64,000 nt of DNA, taken from contig JAKUDP010000003.1 in assembly GCA_022570795.1 (NCBI GenBank), positions 1,736,001 through 1,800,000 on the forward strand. Direction: 5' to 3'. Both the position numbers and the translations under genes were made by a program. Each line of letters starts with the position of its first letter. The stretch's first letter is position 1. Positions 11,317 through 22,754 of this stretch are shown here, in pieces. Source of the DNA: Sphaerulina vaccinii. Lineage: Eukaryota > Ascomycota > Dothideomycetes > Mycosphaerellales > Mycosphaerellaceae. The notes under the pieces were generated by a model. The model was not told the origin of the DNA. It saw nothing but the letters and a program-made list of their open reading frames with translations, and ran no database searches.

Positions 11317-14244
11317 TCATATCGCCCATTCCCTCGCATCATCGGCCTCGGTAATGAATGGCTCATCGATCTGCTTGACTGCCAGCTCGCTGCAGAGCAC
11401 GCAACTTCCTGCGACCAGCCCATCGAGCTCTCTGACCATACCCTCCCTTCTCTTTCCCAGCGCCACGCCCCTTCCGATCTCCTTCTGAAGCTCCCGTATC
11501 CTCTTGCCGCGCCCCATCCCGGCGATCTTCATGACTTTCTCGCCCAGGCAATCCGCGTGAAAAGCATGTTGGCATGGGAATACGAAGAACTGCCTCATAA
11601 GCAGCGGTAGTCGACACTCCCAACATCTCTCCCCAGGCTCCACGATAGCATATCGTTGATCGAGAGCTAGAATGTCGGATTTGATGTTTTGTGCTGTTGA
11701 AGCTGATTCATCCATTTCCTGCTTCAGAGAATCGATAGTACGAGAGTACTCTTCCAACGCAGCGCAGATCTCTTCCTTGAAATCATCGATGATGACAAAG
11801 TCCGGGAAGAAAGGTATGAGGTCCTCGATGCGAAGAAGCTCGCATCCTTTCAAGAACTCGATAGCAGATTTAATGCTCTTATTCTGTCCAATGACTTTCT
11901 TCGCGACTTTCAACCACAATTTCTTACGCAAGATAGCGTCGTTATCTGGACGATCGGCAACGGCAGCCGCGAGTTCTACTTCGTCATATTTGAGTGCCAA
12001 GTCGACGGCAGAAGCATATTGACGCATGGTAGTATAGACGTGTACAGCAGATTGAACTCGTTTGTGAGCTATGCAGAGGCGTAGCGCGAAATCTGCGTCG
12101 TAGAACTGTTCATGGTTCTGAGATTGCGATTTGAGGTATTGTAGCAGCGCTGTTTCGTCTTGTGTGGGATGGGCGGCGTACATCGATATGAGAGTGTTGT
12201 GGACTGCTGGCTCGGAGGTGTGGGTGTGGTTGATGCAGAATTGGAGATAGCGGATTGCCTGGTTCTGCGCAAGAGAAACGTTGCCGCCGTGAACTTTGTT
12301 GTAGTTGAGGAGGGCTGGAATAATCTTCTTGGTGTCCAGAGCTGTTTGTCGCATGAGCACTTGTATGAGATCTCCAGCCACGTGTGACATGAGGACAGTG
12401 CTGTAGCGATAGAACATCTCCGGGTCAGTTTGCTTCGTCAGTACAGTCATTGCTTCTGGCCATCGTTCTCTGTTGATCCAGTATGAAAGCACGTAGTTGT
12501 AGTCCTCAACCACGTTCGCAAAGAAGAGCAATTCTTCTTCCCGCCCATGAGCACTGATGATCTCATATGTCGTTTTGCGATCGAGGTCAGATTTGTACTT
12601 GTTGACGAAGTCCTGGAACTCTTTTCGCACAGCAGGAAGCTGTTTTTCCGTCTCGACAGGTGTAGTGCCAGTGCCAGTAGCTGTCAAATCAGCCTTTGTG
12701 GAGATGGTATCATCAAGCTGATTGAGCTTGGCCATGTATAGTTCTATCATCCAGCTCGCCAGCATGATACGCTGCATAGTGTTGCTTCTCTTCAGCGTAG
12801 AAAGCTTGACCAGTAGATATCGCCGCAGAGCATCATGCTCACCTTTGTCAATGAAGCTAAGCGCTACATCTTCGAAGGCTTTGGTACTCTTGCCAAGGAT
12901 TGTGGCCGCTTCTGCAAACTTGCCTTGAGAGATGAGGTGGTCGCCTGTCATTGTGGCGACTGCGTCTCTCTGCTCTGCGGTTTTGGCATATCGCTGTGCT
13001 GTCTCATACTGACCCTGCTGCAGCATGATTTTCCAGACATCTCGCGCTTCGTCGTTGACCACGATTTCGAAGATTTCTTGGGGCGTGAACAGCCAATAAG
13101 TATTCTTCTGGTGATCTGCAAATAGACCGAGACTGTTCTGTCCGCTGTCCAGTATCTGTTGATTGTATACAACAGAATCGTCCAGTCTGTTGATGCCCGT
13201 CAACCTGCCTTCCACAAGGGCGACCATATGGAATTGTGTCAAGATCATCGAAGATATATGAGGTTGGGTAGCACGATTGCGGCCACTTGCTGCCTGAACA
13301 GGCGGCAGTTTGGAATGTTGGAAGAGCTTCGATTCGCGGAAGACCTGCTTACCCAAAGTAACAAGATCTGGTACTTCTGTGATCAGATTACCATGATAAA
13401 TGCCTTGAGAGTTGAGCCAGGCAAATGCACGTTCGGCATCATGGCCTTCAGAACTGGCGTGCCCTCCATCTGGCGAGTCGGGCGAGGTGGCCAGGCAAGA
13501 TGGCGCATTGCCTCCTGTATGACTGATTGTATGCTCGTTTGGCGTTTCGCTTTCGAAGAGCTTCGCATATATGGAGCCTCCAGACTCGTATCCTCGTCCT
13601 CCAGTCCTGCCTACAAAGTGTAGCAGCTTGTGCTGTGTCGCGACCAGCACTCTCCGCGTCTCAGGCTTCTGCACAACCACATCTGCGTATAGGCCTACCA
13701 CAGCTCCGTCCTGCGGATTGTATACATTACGCAGATACTTTTCCGAGCTGCGGTAGAACTCAGTGCTGGGCTCGATGTATGTCTCGTAGATGTTTCCATC
13801 TGTCGTCCCTAGCAGTATCTCACGCGTGGAAGACGTAGGTAAGGACGAGTTCCACGCCACACTCTCAATCTGCACGCCCTTGAGCTTGTTTAGAGGTTTA
13901 GGCTGCCTTGACTGCACATGGAGATAGTAGTTCTCGCCTAGAGTGGTAGATATGAGCAGATGTGATGCCGATGGGTCGATGAACAGCTTGCGGATCACTC
14001 CAATCTCTGCAGGTCTCTTCGGTAAGTCGATGTCGTCGATGTCGGCGGCGTTGTCGAGGTCGAATCGCAGGAGTCGTCCAGTGGAGAGGGCCAGTACCAG
14101 TACATTGTTCGCAACCTGAGCAGCTACAAAGTCGGCCGAGATGTCAAACTTCATCTGCACGCGCTGCACCTCAAACATTGGCAGCGCATCTTCGCCACCG
14201 CCTCCGCCGCCCGCCGCATATCCTCCCAGCGAGTCCAGCGCCAT
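11317..14244 (-). CDS. VPS18: VPS18, RING subunit of HOPS/CORVET tethering complexes
   Basis: Intronless, 975 aa, the usual Pep3/Vps18 length. The N-terminal half is a beta-propeller (about residues 25-420), the middle is alpha-solenoid with a clathrin-heavy-chain-like repeat, and the C-terminus is a RING. The RING shows CWECRLPLLMRQFFVFPC, then QHAFHADC and a later CVLC. Family signatures include GENYYLHV, GIYHGNLI, HPTQDETALLQYLKSQ and LIPFFPDFVIIDDFKEEIC. The protein acts at vacuoles and endosomes in membrane tethering with the other class C Vps proteins. The start ATG at 14244 is followed by a Gly-rich stretch. It is divergent from the tyrosinase gene. Confidence 0.95.
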   Translation of the reverse strand: MALDSLGGYAAGGGGGGEDALPMFEVQRVQMKFDISADFVAAQVANNVLVLALSTGRLLRFDLDNAADIDDIDLPKRPAEIGVIRKLFIDPSASHLLISTTLGENYYLHVQSRQPKPLNKLKGVQIESVAWNSSLPTSSTREILLGTTDGNIYETYIEPSTEFYRSSEKYLRNVYNPQDGAVVGLYADVVVQKPETRRVLVATQHKLLHFVGRTGGRGYESGGSIYAKLFESETPNEHTISHTGGNAPSCLATSPDSPDGGHASSEGHDAERAFAWLNSQGIYHGNLITEVPDLVTLGKQVFRESKLFQHSKLPPVQAASGRNRATQPHISSMILTQFHMVALVEGRLTGINRLDDSVVYNQQILDSGQNSLGLFADHQKNTYWLFTPQEIFEIVVNDEARDVWKIMLQQGQYETAQRYAKTAEQRDAVATMTGDHLISQGKFAEAATILGKSTKAFEDVALSFIDKGEHDALRRYLLVKLSTLKRSNTMQRIMLASWMIELYMAKLNQLDDTISTKADLTATGTGTTPVETEKQLPAVRKEFQDFVNKYKSDLDRKTTYEIISAHGREEELLFFANVVEDYNYVLSYWINRERWPEAMTVLTKQTDPEMFYRYSTVLMSHVAGDLIQVLMRQTALDTKKIIPALLNYNKVHGGNVSLAQNQAIRYLQFCINHTHTSEPAVHNTLISMYAAHPTQDETALLQYLKSQSQNHEQFYDADFALRLCIAHKRVQSAVHVYTTMRQYASAVDLALKYDEVELAAAVADRPDNDAILRKKLWLKVAKKVIGQNKSIKSAIEFLKGCELLRIEDLIPFFPDFVIIDDFKEEICAALEEYSRTIDSLKQEMDESASTAQNIKSDILALDQRYAIVEPGERCWECRLPLLMRQFFVFPCQHAFHADCLGEKVMKIAGMGRGKRIRELQKEIGRGVALGKRREGMVRELDGLVAGSCVLCSELAVKQIDEPFITEADDAREWAI

Positions 14245-15544
14245 ATCTCATGTGTTATCGTGTCATTGTTGTTGTGTTGTGTATGGAGCTGGAGCTGGAG
14301 CTAGGCAGTTGTTCGAGAAGCTTTGACATCACCCTCCATGCGACACCACCTTTCTCTTCCTGTACTCCCACGGCATCACATATCACAACTTATCTACTAC
14401 ATTGGCAGGCGACAGGCCCTTCATCATGCTCATCGCGCCTTGAGGAGATGTGATTGGCCCGAGCCTCTGATCTCCCAGCGAAGGCCATCATCTGGGCTCC
14501 GCTCCTTCACCACACTATGTTAGCCATGACCAGCAGGAGGATTCTGCTTGAAGGCCAGAACTTTACAATCGGACACTCTTCGACAAGCTGTCCGCCTGGC
14601 GAGCCTGGCGAGCGGCGCGAAATCATGGCGGAGGAGACCATCTTTCTGCCACAGAAGTGGCAACTGCATCAACTGTACTCTGTGCTAAACACTACACTTC
14701 ATCGCAGCCATCATGTGACGCTCAGCTAGACCTGGACTGTCTTCCACGAAGCTTCCACGCGACTAGCAAAGCGCAACGGCTCGGCCAATTTCGTATGGCG
14801 TTCAAGGCCAAAAGTGTCGAGAAGCCACAAGCGAAAAGACCCCTCTCAGGTCAGCACTTGGAAAAGACACTCATGATTATTGAAGACAAGGAAGAGCTTC
14901 ATGTCGCATCTCGTACAACAGCAAGTGGTATGTATATTGTATAGCTGACTAGGATCTTGTGCATATCTTATGCATTCACCTCGATGTCGCACGAGTAGCA
15001 ATGCTGCGGCAGAAACTTCAGCCTCGCGCTACTGCACTGTCGGTACACACTGCCGTGCCAGCAGTCACGCCTCGTCCGCTTTGGTGGAAGTCATCCTTAA
15101 AGGAGTCATGCCACCTGCAAGAAAGACTTGGCTGCACAGAAAGTAGCTGTTCAGAGTTACGAGGTCACACGCTAACAACCAGATTGAGTATCTTCTGACC
15201 AAGCACAAACACCTTCAGCTAGGTCTCCCAAGTACTGCTTCAGCTAGCCACGATCCCATAAGCTCCAACTTGGCAGAGGGCTGATGAGCCGGCGCTGTAG
15301 TAGCATATCCGACTCGACTTGACTCGTCAGAGTTACCTCCCGTCTATACAGCGCGCATGCCTCGTGCGCTCTAGGTCAGGCCATAGCTTCAATACACTTT
15401 CGCTCGGAGCACAATACGGAGGCCAAAATAGAAAGGAAGCGAGCATGTCGTGCACCTTTAAAGGGACGCTCGAGTCCGCACTTATGGTAGGGCTGGTTGT
15501 AGCATCTCTCACGACATCCCCAGGATAGCTTCACTTTGCCCAGC
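14245..15544. promoter_or_regulatory. divergent intergenic region, VPS18/tyrosinase
   Basis: 1.3 kb without a convincing gene. Small open frames here lack family motifs or consistent splice signals. It contains the promoters of VPS18 (minus) and tyrosinase (plus). Confidence 0.5.
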
Positions 15545-17483
15545 ATGAAGATCTCCACCGCACTCACTCTTGTCAATCTTGGATTTAGCAGTGCCTACGT
15601 GCCTGTGCCTCGACGAGATGTCTCGCAGACTTCTGGCATTGCTCCCAGGAAAGACATCACGACCATGGGGACTGAGGAATTCTCCTTGTTCATCCTCGCT
15701 ATGCAACAATGGCAAAAGGCTTCAGCTAGTGATGTCGGAGGTTACTACCAGGTAGCAGGCATCCATGGCGCACCTCATCAATACTGGGACAACAGTGGCA
15801 GTTATCAGAATACTGGACAGGGCAATAAGAATGGTGGCTACTGCCATCATGGTACCAAAGACTTTTATCTGTAAGTGCATGTCCTGCACTGTCTTGGTAC
15901 TCCATCCGACGTACTATCAATGCTAACGTCTCGTCAACAGATGGCATCGCCCATATCTCGCGCTGTTTGAACAGCAGATAGGAGCCATTGCCACCAGCAT
16001 CGCTAACAACTGGGCGTCCTCCTCGAGATCAACATACCAACAAGCTGCTGCCAATCTGCGATTCCCGTACTGGGACTGGGCTAGAAATGGTGGGACGATC
16101 CCATCCCAGATCACAAGCTCCACGATCACTATTACGAACTCGAGTGGAAGTCGCGTCACGATCTCGAACCCGCTCTTCTCCCACACGCTAGTCAGCGGCA
16201 GCAATCTGGGTACTGCTGTATGCCCCGGTGGTTCTTCCACCAGAACATGCCGCTCCAGCTCAGCTCAACAGGATATGCAGAATTCAGGCTCGTCTCTGCA
16301 GAGGCAGACTGCACTGTTGTTGAACACTGCTAATGTCTGCTGGAATGTCTTTGCCACCTACGACTCGAACGAGCGTAAAGTATCTGGATGCTCATCTTCG
16401 TCGATTCAGTCGCTGGAAGGCATCCACAATACCGTGCACAACAACATGTGCGGCACAATGTGCAACCTCGATACAGCTGCATACGATCCGGTATTCTGGC
16501 TGCACCACGCCAATGTGGACCGTATTGGTGCATTATGGCAATACCTGAACCCGAACACCAAGATCGTCGGCACACGCTCCAGCAGCGGCAATTATGTTTG
16601 GAACTCGGGCGTCAACAGAGATGCCAACTTTCAATATATGCCATTCCGTGGAACGAATGCGAACACTGACTGGTGGACTCCAGCTCAGTCTTATGATGTT
16701 CGAGCATCAGGCTACACATATCCCGAGATCGCAGATCGGCCTAGTGTTTCGACACTCCAAAGGCGTGTCAACAACCTCTATGGAAATGGCCGTACACAAC
16801 AAGCTACCAGCACCAGCAAGACCAAGCGTGGCGATGAGCTTTCACAACTCGAGAGCCGCCAAGCTGCAAACAGCCTCTCTACACCACCATCACAGGAGGC
16901 CCTCGCCCCTTACAAGTCCACGCTGATCTCCGCCAATGGATCTTACTCCGAATACACAGCAGAATGCACAGTCCGCAAGTCTGTTGCGCCAGGCACTTCC
17001 TTCAACTTCCATCTCTTCTTCGGCGACGTAGCCACCGGCCTCTCCAACTCCGACTATCTCGCTGCACCAAACCGCGTGGGAGGCTTCGCCATCTCTCAAG
17101 CTGCATCTACCAACATGGCCAACGAGGCCACAGGTGTCGTTCCTATCACCGATGCCCTCCTCAACACTCTCATCGCAGGCGGAATCAAAGACCTCAGACC
17201 ACAAACTGTACGCAAATACGTTCGCGCGAAGCTGATCTGGCGGCTCGTCACGACTGATGGACAGAATATCAGTGGCACTGGGGCTAGGAACAGTGGTTTA
17301 CAGATCAGAGTTCGACGCTCGATCGTGACTCCCGACAACAGTAATCGCGCTGTACCGATCGTTGAGGCACCAGAACAGATTGCTGATCCGGGAGATACTG
17401 ATAAGACGCAAGCAGAAGCTTTGCCTAGTGGTGTTGCTGCTACGAGTGTGCCCACTGCCACTGCTACTGCTACTGCTACTTAG
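15545..17483 (+). CDS. secreted tyrosinase (binuclear copper polyphenol oxidase)
   Basis: Oxidises mono- and diphenols to quinones, for example in melanin or secondary metabolism. Exons 15545-15870 and 15941-17483 give 622 aa. Signal peptide MKISTALTLVNLGFSSAYV. The CuA site includes YCHHGTKDF followed by WHRPYLALFE, with an earlier His in VAGIHGAPH. CuB shows GIHNTVHNNMCG and DPVFWLHHANVDR. PYWDWA is present. The C-terminal part (after about residue 400) is a typical fungal tyrosinase extension containing KTKRG, a possible processing site between core and lid domain, and ending in an Ala/Thr repeat. The intron interrupts the CuA helix just before WHR. It stands alone, with no pigment-cluster partner nearby. 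Confidence 0.92.
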
Positions 17484-17542
17484 ATCCACAAACAGTAATA
17501 TCAACCAAAGTCTTGCTCATGAAATCGCTATCTGCCTATTCA

Positions 17543-17965
17543 TCATAACCAGTTATGTCTCCGAGTCGCCATATCTCTATTCCGCTGCAACATCATCATC
17601 ATTTGCATCTGCATTTGTATCGCATGAGCCTGCTCCTGATCTTGTCCTTCACCTGAACCTGAACCTGAAGTCGACGCACCTGTATGTTCCTCTCGACACG
17701 GCATACCAAAAGGCCCGCTTCCAAACGTCGGCCCACTACTTCCAGAACTGCTCATATCTGGCGCAGGCATATGTGGACCTGGGAAAAGATTCTTGCAGCG
17801 CCTACGATATGGTCCGTCCCAGTAGCCCGTATCATCATCATAAGGAGATTGTTGCTGATATCTTCTGTCAGCGGTGAAGTCTCCGTCATCAGGGAAGAGA
17901 CCGAGGCGGCGATAGTGTTCGTCGATGCTGCTGGTTGTTTCGCCTGAGGAGTGGCCTTGGCCCAT
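17543..17965 (-). CDS. small low-complexity hypothetical protein
   Basis: A 140 aa single-exon frame, convergent with tyrosinase. It begins MGQGHSS, which fits an N-myristoylation consensus (Gly2 with Ser6). The Asp/Tyr/Arg-rich first half (SIDEHYRRLGLFPDDGDF) is followed by Ser/Gly-rich sequence and a Gln/Met run (QMQMQMMMMLQ). I recognise no family. The coding call rests on protein-like composition, a clean start and the absence of a better frame on the other strand. Confidence 0.4.
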   Translation of the reverse strand: MGQGHSSGETTSSIDEHYRRLGLFPDDGDFTADRRYQQQSPYDDDTGYWDGPYRRRCKNLFPGPHMPAPDMSSSGSSGPTFGSGPFGMPCREEHTGASTSGSGSGEGQDQEQAHAIQMQMQMMMMLQRNRDMATRRHNWL

Positions 17966-18260
17966 GGTGCTTGTTTGTGGGGTGTGGTGTCAACAGTGAT
18001 TGGACACTAGTGGCGAATTAGCAAGTCAAAGAGCGTATATGTAAGTCAGGGTGTTCAAATTGTCGTGAAGACGGTCGATCGTGTAAATCCACCTTCACGT
18101 CGTTGGGTATCATCTAGAGAATCTATCATATCTATGCATTGTATAGCGGAAGCGCGTACGCAGAACCGCGTCTCATAACCAAGACTCGCAATTCAGACTT
18201 TAAGCCTCCGAAGGCGCTGTCCGCGATGCTGAAAGTAGTGAAGCATCAATCACTCATTCC

Positions 18261-20003
18261 TCACAACCCTGCATCCTTCTCCTTCACAGCAGCATCCTCC
18301 ACTTTGCCACTCTCATCATCGCTACTCTGAGCACCATACTCTCTAGATTTCTCATCAAGTTCGGCTTCACTAAGGAAAGGAAGTTCTTTGCTCGCTCGAA
18401 CATAGCTGATCTTCTCGTGGAAGCCTTTGGCGAAGATGAGATCGATTTCTTCGAGTGAGCGACCTTTTGTCTCGACGTAGAAGAACCAGATGAAGGGCAA
18501 AAAGCAAGCGTTGATGATTGCGAAGACGAGGTAAGTGCCCCAGGAGATATTGGAGATCATGATTGGGGTGATCATCACGATAAGGAAGTTGAAGAGCTGG
18601 ATCAATGTTAGCTGGAATTGTTGTGGCACATCAGGAATGAGCATGGATTTGCTTACCCAGTTCGTGCAAGTTGAAACTGCATTCGCCTTGGCTCGCGTCT
18701 TGATCGGGTTGACTTCAGCTGGGTACAGCCAAGGCAGTGGAAGCCACGTCGCACCAAAGACTGCAATGAATAAGAAGAAGCCGACCACGGCTCCTTTGGC
18801 GGCGGAAACAGTTCCAGGAATCAAGCAAGCCATGGCGAGAAGCATAGCAGCGCTTTGGCCAATAGTGCCCCACAAGAACAGGTTGCGACGACCAACCTTC
18901 TCGATAATGAACCAAGATGTCGTGGCGAAGATGGCGTAGACGATCATGTTCACACCGGCGATAATCAAACTCATCTGGCGATCGAGACCAACACTGTCCT
19001 CCAGCAAGATCGGCAAGTAGTAAATAACTGCATTGCAACCACCAATCTGTTGGAACAGTTGAGACGAGGATCCGAGCATCATCCTTCGGAAATGTTGCGT
19101 CTTGCCTCCAGAGAAAAGTGCCGAGTAAGGTGTGTTACCACCAGCGTGTCCAGATGCGCGGATGCTCTCCATGATGATACCAGCTTGAAGCTTAACTTCT
19201 TCGTCTTCGCGGTGCTTGCCTGAAAGTGCAGCGAGCACTGTAGTGGCCTCCTCGTGGCGGTCACGAGTCAAAAGCCAACGTGGAGATTCCGGAAGGAAGA
19301 TCATCATGATGGACAGGAAGAGGCCGAAGACGACTTGAAATGCGATGGGGAAGCGCCAGGTGAGATCTGCTGAGCCAAAGGAGCATCCGAAATCGAGCCA
19401 GTAAGCGATAACTGTGCCGAAGGCGATAATGCCTCCTTCGATACAGATGAGCAGTCCTCGGTTCGTGGTTCTCGAGCATTCAGCTTGGTAAGTCGGGATA
19501 GTAGAAGTGTTGATTCCGTTACCAATTCCTGTTATTGTGCGTCCGACAATGAACTGTGCAGTTGCGCCGGCACCCTTGATCGCTGAGATTTGAATCACGA
19601 CTCCCAGAATCATGATCACACCTCCGAGAATAATCGCGCGTCTTCGTCCGATCTTGTCACCGTACGCTAGCTGGAACATGGCACCGAATAGGCATCCAAT
19701 CTCATAAATCGCAGTGACGAAGCCTTGCCATGTCGAGTTGTCGCGGACCTCTGGGATCGTGTCTGCGAACTGTGTTGCGGAGATGATGCCGGACATCACT
19801 CCTTGGTCGTATCCGAAGAGCAGGAATCCATTTGTGGCGACGACGGAGACCATGAGTGAGAGTGAGCGACCACTCAGTCCCATGTAAGAAGGTACTCCAT
19901 GCTGGTTTTCACCAGATCGCGCAGTGAGGATACCCATCTTGAGAGAATATGCCTGCTGAGGACTTCGTAGTATGGACTGTGCTTCGATCGAGAGTGAGAT
20001 CAT
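18261..20003 (-). CDS. MFS sugar transporter
   Basis: Twelve-segment sugar porter of the major facilitator superfamily, at the plasma membrane. Motifs: FLLFGYDQGVMSG at TM1, GDKIGRRRAI between TM2 and TM3, PESPRWLL after TM6, FQQIGGCNAVIYYLP at TM7, VGRRNLFLWG, and the terminal VETKGRSLEEID. A 60 nt intron at 18597-18656 (GTAAGC..CAG, GCTAAC branch) is divisible by three and has no stop. Removing it joins ..TCTNW to LFNFLIVMITP, the normal TM11 sequence, and gives 560 aa. Retaining it inserts 20 residues. The start is 20003, with MGILTARSG at 19937 as an alternative. The sugar cannot be predicted. Confidence 0.9.
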   Translation of the reverse strand: MISLSIEAQSILRSPQQAYSLKMGILTARSGENQHGVPSYMGLSGRSLSLMVSVVATNGFLLFGYDQGVMSGIISATQFADTIPEVRDNSTWQGFVTAIYEIGCLFGAMFQLAYGDKIGRRRAIILGGVIMILGVVIQISAIKGAGATAQFIVGRTITGIGNGINTSTIPTYQAECSRTTNRGLLICIEGGIIAFGTVIAYWLDFGCSFGSADLTWRFPIAFQVVFGLFLSIMMIFLPESPRWLLTRDRHEEATTVLAALSGKHREDEEVKLQAGIIMESIRASGHAGGNTPYSALFSGGKTQHFRRMMLGSSSQLFQQIGGCNAVIYYLPILLEDSVGLDRQMSLIIAGVNMIVYAIFATTSWFIIEKVGRRNLFLWGTIGQSAAMLLAMACLIPGTVSAAKGAVVGFFLFIAVFGATWLPLPWLYPAEVNPIKTRAKANAVSTCTNWVSKSMLIPDVPQQFQLTLIQLFNFLIVMITPIMISNISWGTYLVFAIINACFLPFIWFFYVETKGRSLEEIDLIFAKGFHEKISYVRASKELPFLSEAELDEKSREYGAQSSDDESGKVEDAAVKEKDAGL

Positions 20004-21014
20004 TCGAGCTATGATGTACAGCGCCGTCAGTCAGGATGCTGGGGAATAGAGAGGAGAGAAGAGTGGGTTGCGGAGTGAAGAAGATCAGCGCAAAAAATGT
20101 GGAAGTTGACTTTCTTTTGAAAATGCATTCCGACTGTCCTCCACCTCGTGGTTGCTACTCAGGATCCACTCTGACTGGTCGCGTAGAGTGCAGCAAATGC
20201 ACGCGACAAGCATTCGGAGACAACGAAGTCAATACTAGAGTGGTCCGGTTTCATCCCGACGTACAGTCTATTCTGTATGTTGTGCAACTGGTTGGAGTAG
20301 GAGTGATCTTGCTACGTCAGAGCATCCACAGTCGTGGGATAAGATCGAATCTTAGTCGTTGATAGCGCTGCTTGATCCCCATATCACCCACAAGGAGTAT
20401 GGGTCCACTGCAGATCGCTCTGAGCCACATTTTCAGCTGAAGTCGTGAAAGAACCCTGAGTGTCGGGATTGTGAACGGGTCGGTGTATGAGAAAAGTGGA
20501 CGAAAAGCACTGAGAGGCAAGGTGAGGTTGAAGCAGAAGAGCTTGATTCGCTCGCTTCGCTCGGCCGTCCCTGGTTGAGCGTCGGGAGGAAGTCTCTTTC
20601 AAGGAACCCGAAACTTTGCGATGTCATTGTGGGTACGGCACAATTCTTGCGCACATGCTTCGACGTCTTGGTAGCGAGCAAGCACCGGTGTAAGCTCGTG
20701 GCTAAAGTCCTTGGTATTGACTGTGAAGGTGAAGATCGTCATTGGAACAGAAAAAGTGTGCGAGAGTAGCAAGAAGTCCGTCGGAAAAGAAATTGGCTGG
20801 AAGATGCAGAAGCTGCTTCATGTTGAGACTGTGACCGAGCTGGTCACACGACATATATACAGTGGACCTCTCTCCGCTTGAGCATACTGGAGAGCGGAGA
20901 CAGGGTCTCTGGAGTGCGGCATATGGATATCAGCTGAGGGCGTGCTGTCCGGACACTCGACTACGACCACATCCACCACCTTCATTCAGATCCGTCCGAT
21001 GTGTGCTCATCCGC
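20004..21014. other. intergenic, no supported gene
   Basis: About 1 kb between the MFS promoter and the F-box stop codon. The open frames are short and without motifs. I see nothing else. Confidence 0.5.
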
Positions 21015-22589
21015 TCAGAGAATCGAACCCGCTGGAATCGCATTCCTGCGCCCATCGAGCCACAAGCCCTCACACTTCAGGTCGCGTTCATCTGCCAGTC
21101 CGTACTTCGCAAACCCTGAATTCTGCGACTCGTAGTTATGGAGTAACACGCCAGTCAGGGACAGCTCCGCGCCGCCGCGACGAGCTAGCTCTTGTGAGTC
21201 CCCAAACAAGATGTTGTATTCCAGGCGCAGCTCTTGCAGATGGTCGCGCATATGCAGAAGGAAGTCGGGCAATTCTGATGTGCGGATCGTCCAGCCTCGA
21301 AGTGCCAGTCGCTCAAGGAATGGGAACTGGATTGGAAACAGTAGACGACCCAAGATAGATGGTGCCGCTGGTGAGAGTGCGTCCTCGAAGGGATCGCTGG
21401 GCGGCCAGTCGTCTTCATCGTCCCACTTCTTTCCAGGCATGAGATCGACTGCGCCCAGCTCCAAGATCCTCAGTGAAACAGCTGCTGATTCTAGCATTGA
21501 TGGCAGAGGCGAATGCTCAAATGCGAAGTTCAGTGCCGTAATGTCGTTCAGGTTCTCGGCCCCTATGGCAATCGGAAGACAAAGCCTTCGGCATCGGTTC
21601 AGGTATGGACACTCACGTACCAGTGAGCGAGTGGAGTCAACGTAGAATCGCAATGTGACTGTGGGTGTTTCTTCGAATCTCTTTCCGGCCCCCGACTTGT
21701 AGTCTCCAACAGAAAAAGACCATTGGTGTCCGCCGACTACAATATCGCGCATCTGGGCTTCTGCGTCGTGCAAGGTGTCCAAGAGCTCGCAGAAGGGAAG
21801 CCATTGGAAAGTACCCGCTCTCAGGCGCTCCGGTTCTAGGATATGGCCGAACAATCGAGCGCAGCAGGTCTGGTAGTCCTCGCCCTCGAACGCGAGGGAT
21901 CGATAGTCTGCGAAAATCAAGCTCTTTAGTCGAGGAAAAGCTTTGACCGCTTGTTGCAGAACGAGTCTCTCTGTCCGACTTGTCTTCAAATCCTCTTGCT
22001 CACCTTCCAAACGACAGTACTCGATACAGCCTTGATGTAGGAGTGTTTCGGATGAAGGCGCTTTGTGATGGGTATCGATTTCCTGACAGCTGGACTGAGC
22101 CTTGACTTGTTGCTCGATGCGACGAATCAATTTGGGGTAAGATGCATCCGAAGATTTCGCAACATTATAACCAAGCGGCCTTTCTGCTCGTTCGAGGTCG
22201 GCCTCGTACTCACCAAGATCCCCGGTACCAAATCGATACTCACTCGCATCATACACCAGCTCCGTAATGTGCTTCCGGAAGTATGAATGCTCCATGACGT
22301 CGTACAAGCGCTCGATGGCCGTCACGCGATTTGCGTACGCGACCCTTGTGATCAAGAATGGAGAACTCGACTCGTGGAATGCCTTGCAAGCTAGTCGGCA
22401 CGCACCGACGTCTTTGCGAGATGTGAGGAAAGAGAAGACTCGATCCAGGAGTTCCGCGGGCAAGGTGAGGAAGGGTGGCGGTGTTTGTGATCCGTCCGGC
22501 TGCATCGCATCTGGCGGCGACAAGTGCTGCACCACGTCTGGCGGTCGTGATTGACCCTCGTCCTGCTGCGGCGCATCTGTTGAAGACAT
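21015..22589 (-). CDS. F-box domain protein
   Basis: Intronless, 524 aa from MSSTDAP at 22589. A Pro/Gln-rich leader is followed by an F-box at about residues 38-80 (FLTLPAELLDRVFSFL, then DVGACRLACKAFHESS). F-box proteins recruit substrates to SCF ubiquitin ligases through Skp1. The rest is predicted alpha/beta with leucine-rich-like strands (SLRILELGAVDL, FLERLALRGWTI, HLQELRLEYNILFGDS), typical of rapidly evolving fungal F-box/LRR-like proteins. The substrate is unknown. The frame is open upstream to 22691, but the extra residues look non-coding. Confidence 0.8.
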   Translation of the reverse strand: MSSTDAPQQDEGQSRPPDVVQHLSPPDAMQPDGSQTPPPFLTLPAELLDRVFSFLTSRKDVGACRLACKAFHESSSPFLITRVAYANRVTAIERLYDVMEHSYFRKHITELVYDASEYRFGTGDLGEYEADLERAERPLGYNVAKSSDASYPKLIRRIEQQVKAQSSCQEIDTHHKAPSSETLLHQGCIEYCRLEGEQEDLKTSRTERLVLQQAVKAFPRLKSLIFADYRSLAFEGEDYQTCCARLFGHILEPERLRAGTFQWLPFCELLDTLHDAEAQMRDIVVGGHQWSFSVGDYKSGAGKRFEETPTVTLRFYVDSTRSLVRECPYLNRCRRLCLPIAIGAENLNDITALNFAFEHSPLPSMLESAAVSLRILELGAVDLMPGKKWDDEDDWPPSDPFEDALSPAAPSILGRLLFPIQFPFLERLALRGWTIRTSELPDFLLHMRDHLQELRLEYNILFGDSQELARRGGAELSLTGVLLHNYESQNSGFAKYGLADERDLKCEGLWLDGRRNAIPAGSIL

Positions 22590-22754
22590 GCTGCGAGTGG
22601 TCGATAGAGTGTACACCAGAATGTTAATGTTGATGGTGTCTGGTTGCTGTGTCGAAGAGAACTTAGGGTTGCCCTGTTTCAAATGAGCCACTCAGAAACG
22701 CGCAGTTAAGCGCACTCTACCGGCTTGGCATGCTCTGCGCCCTGCTTCGTCAGT

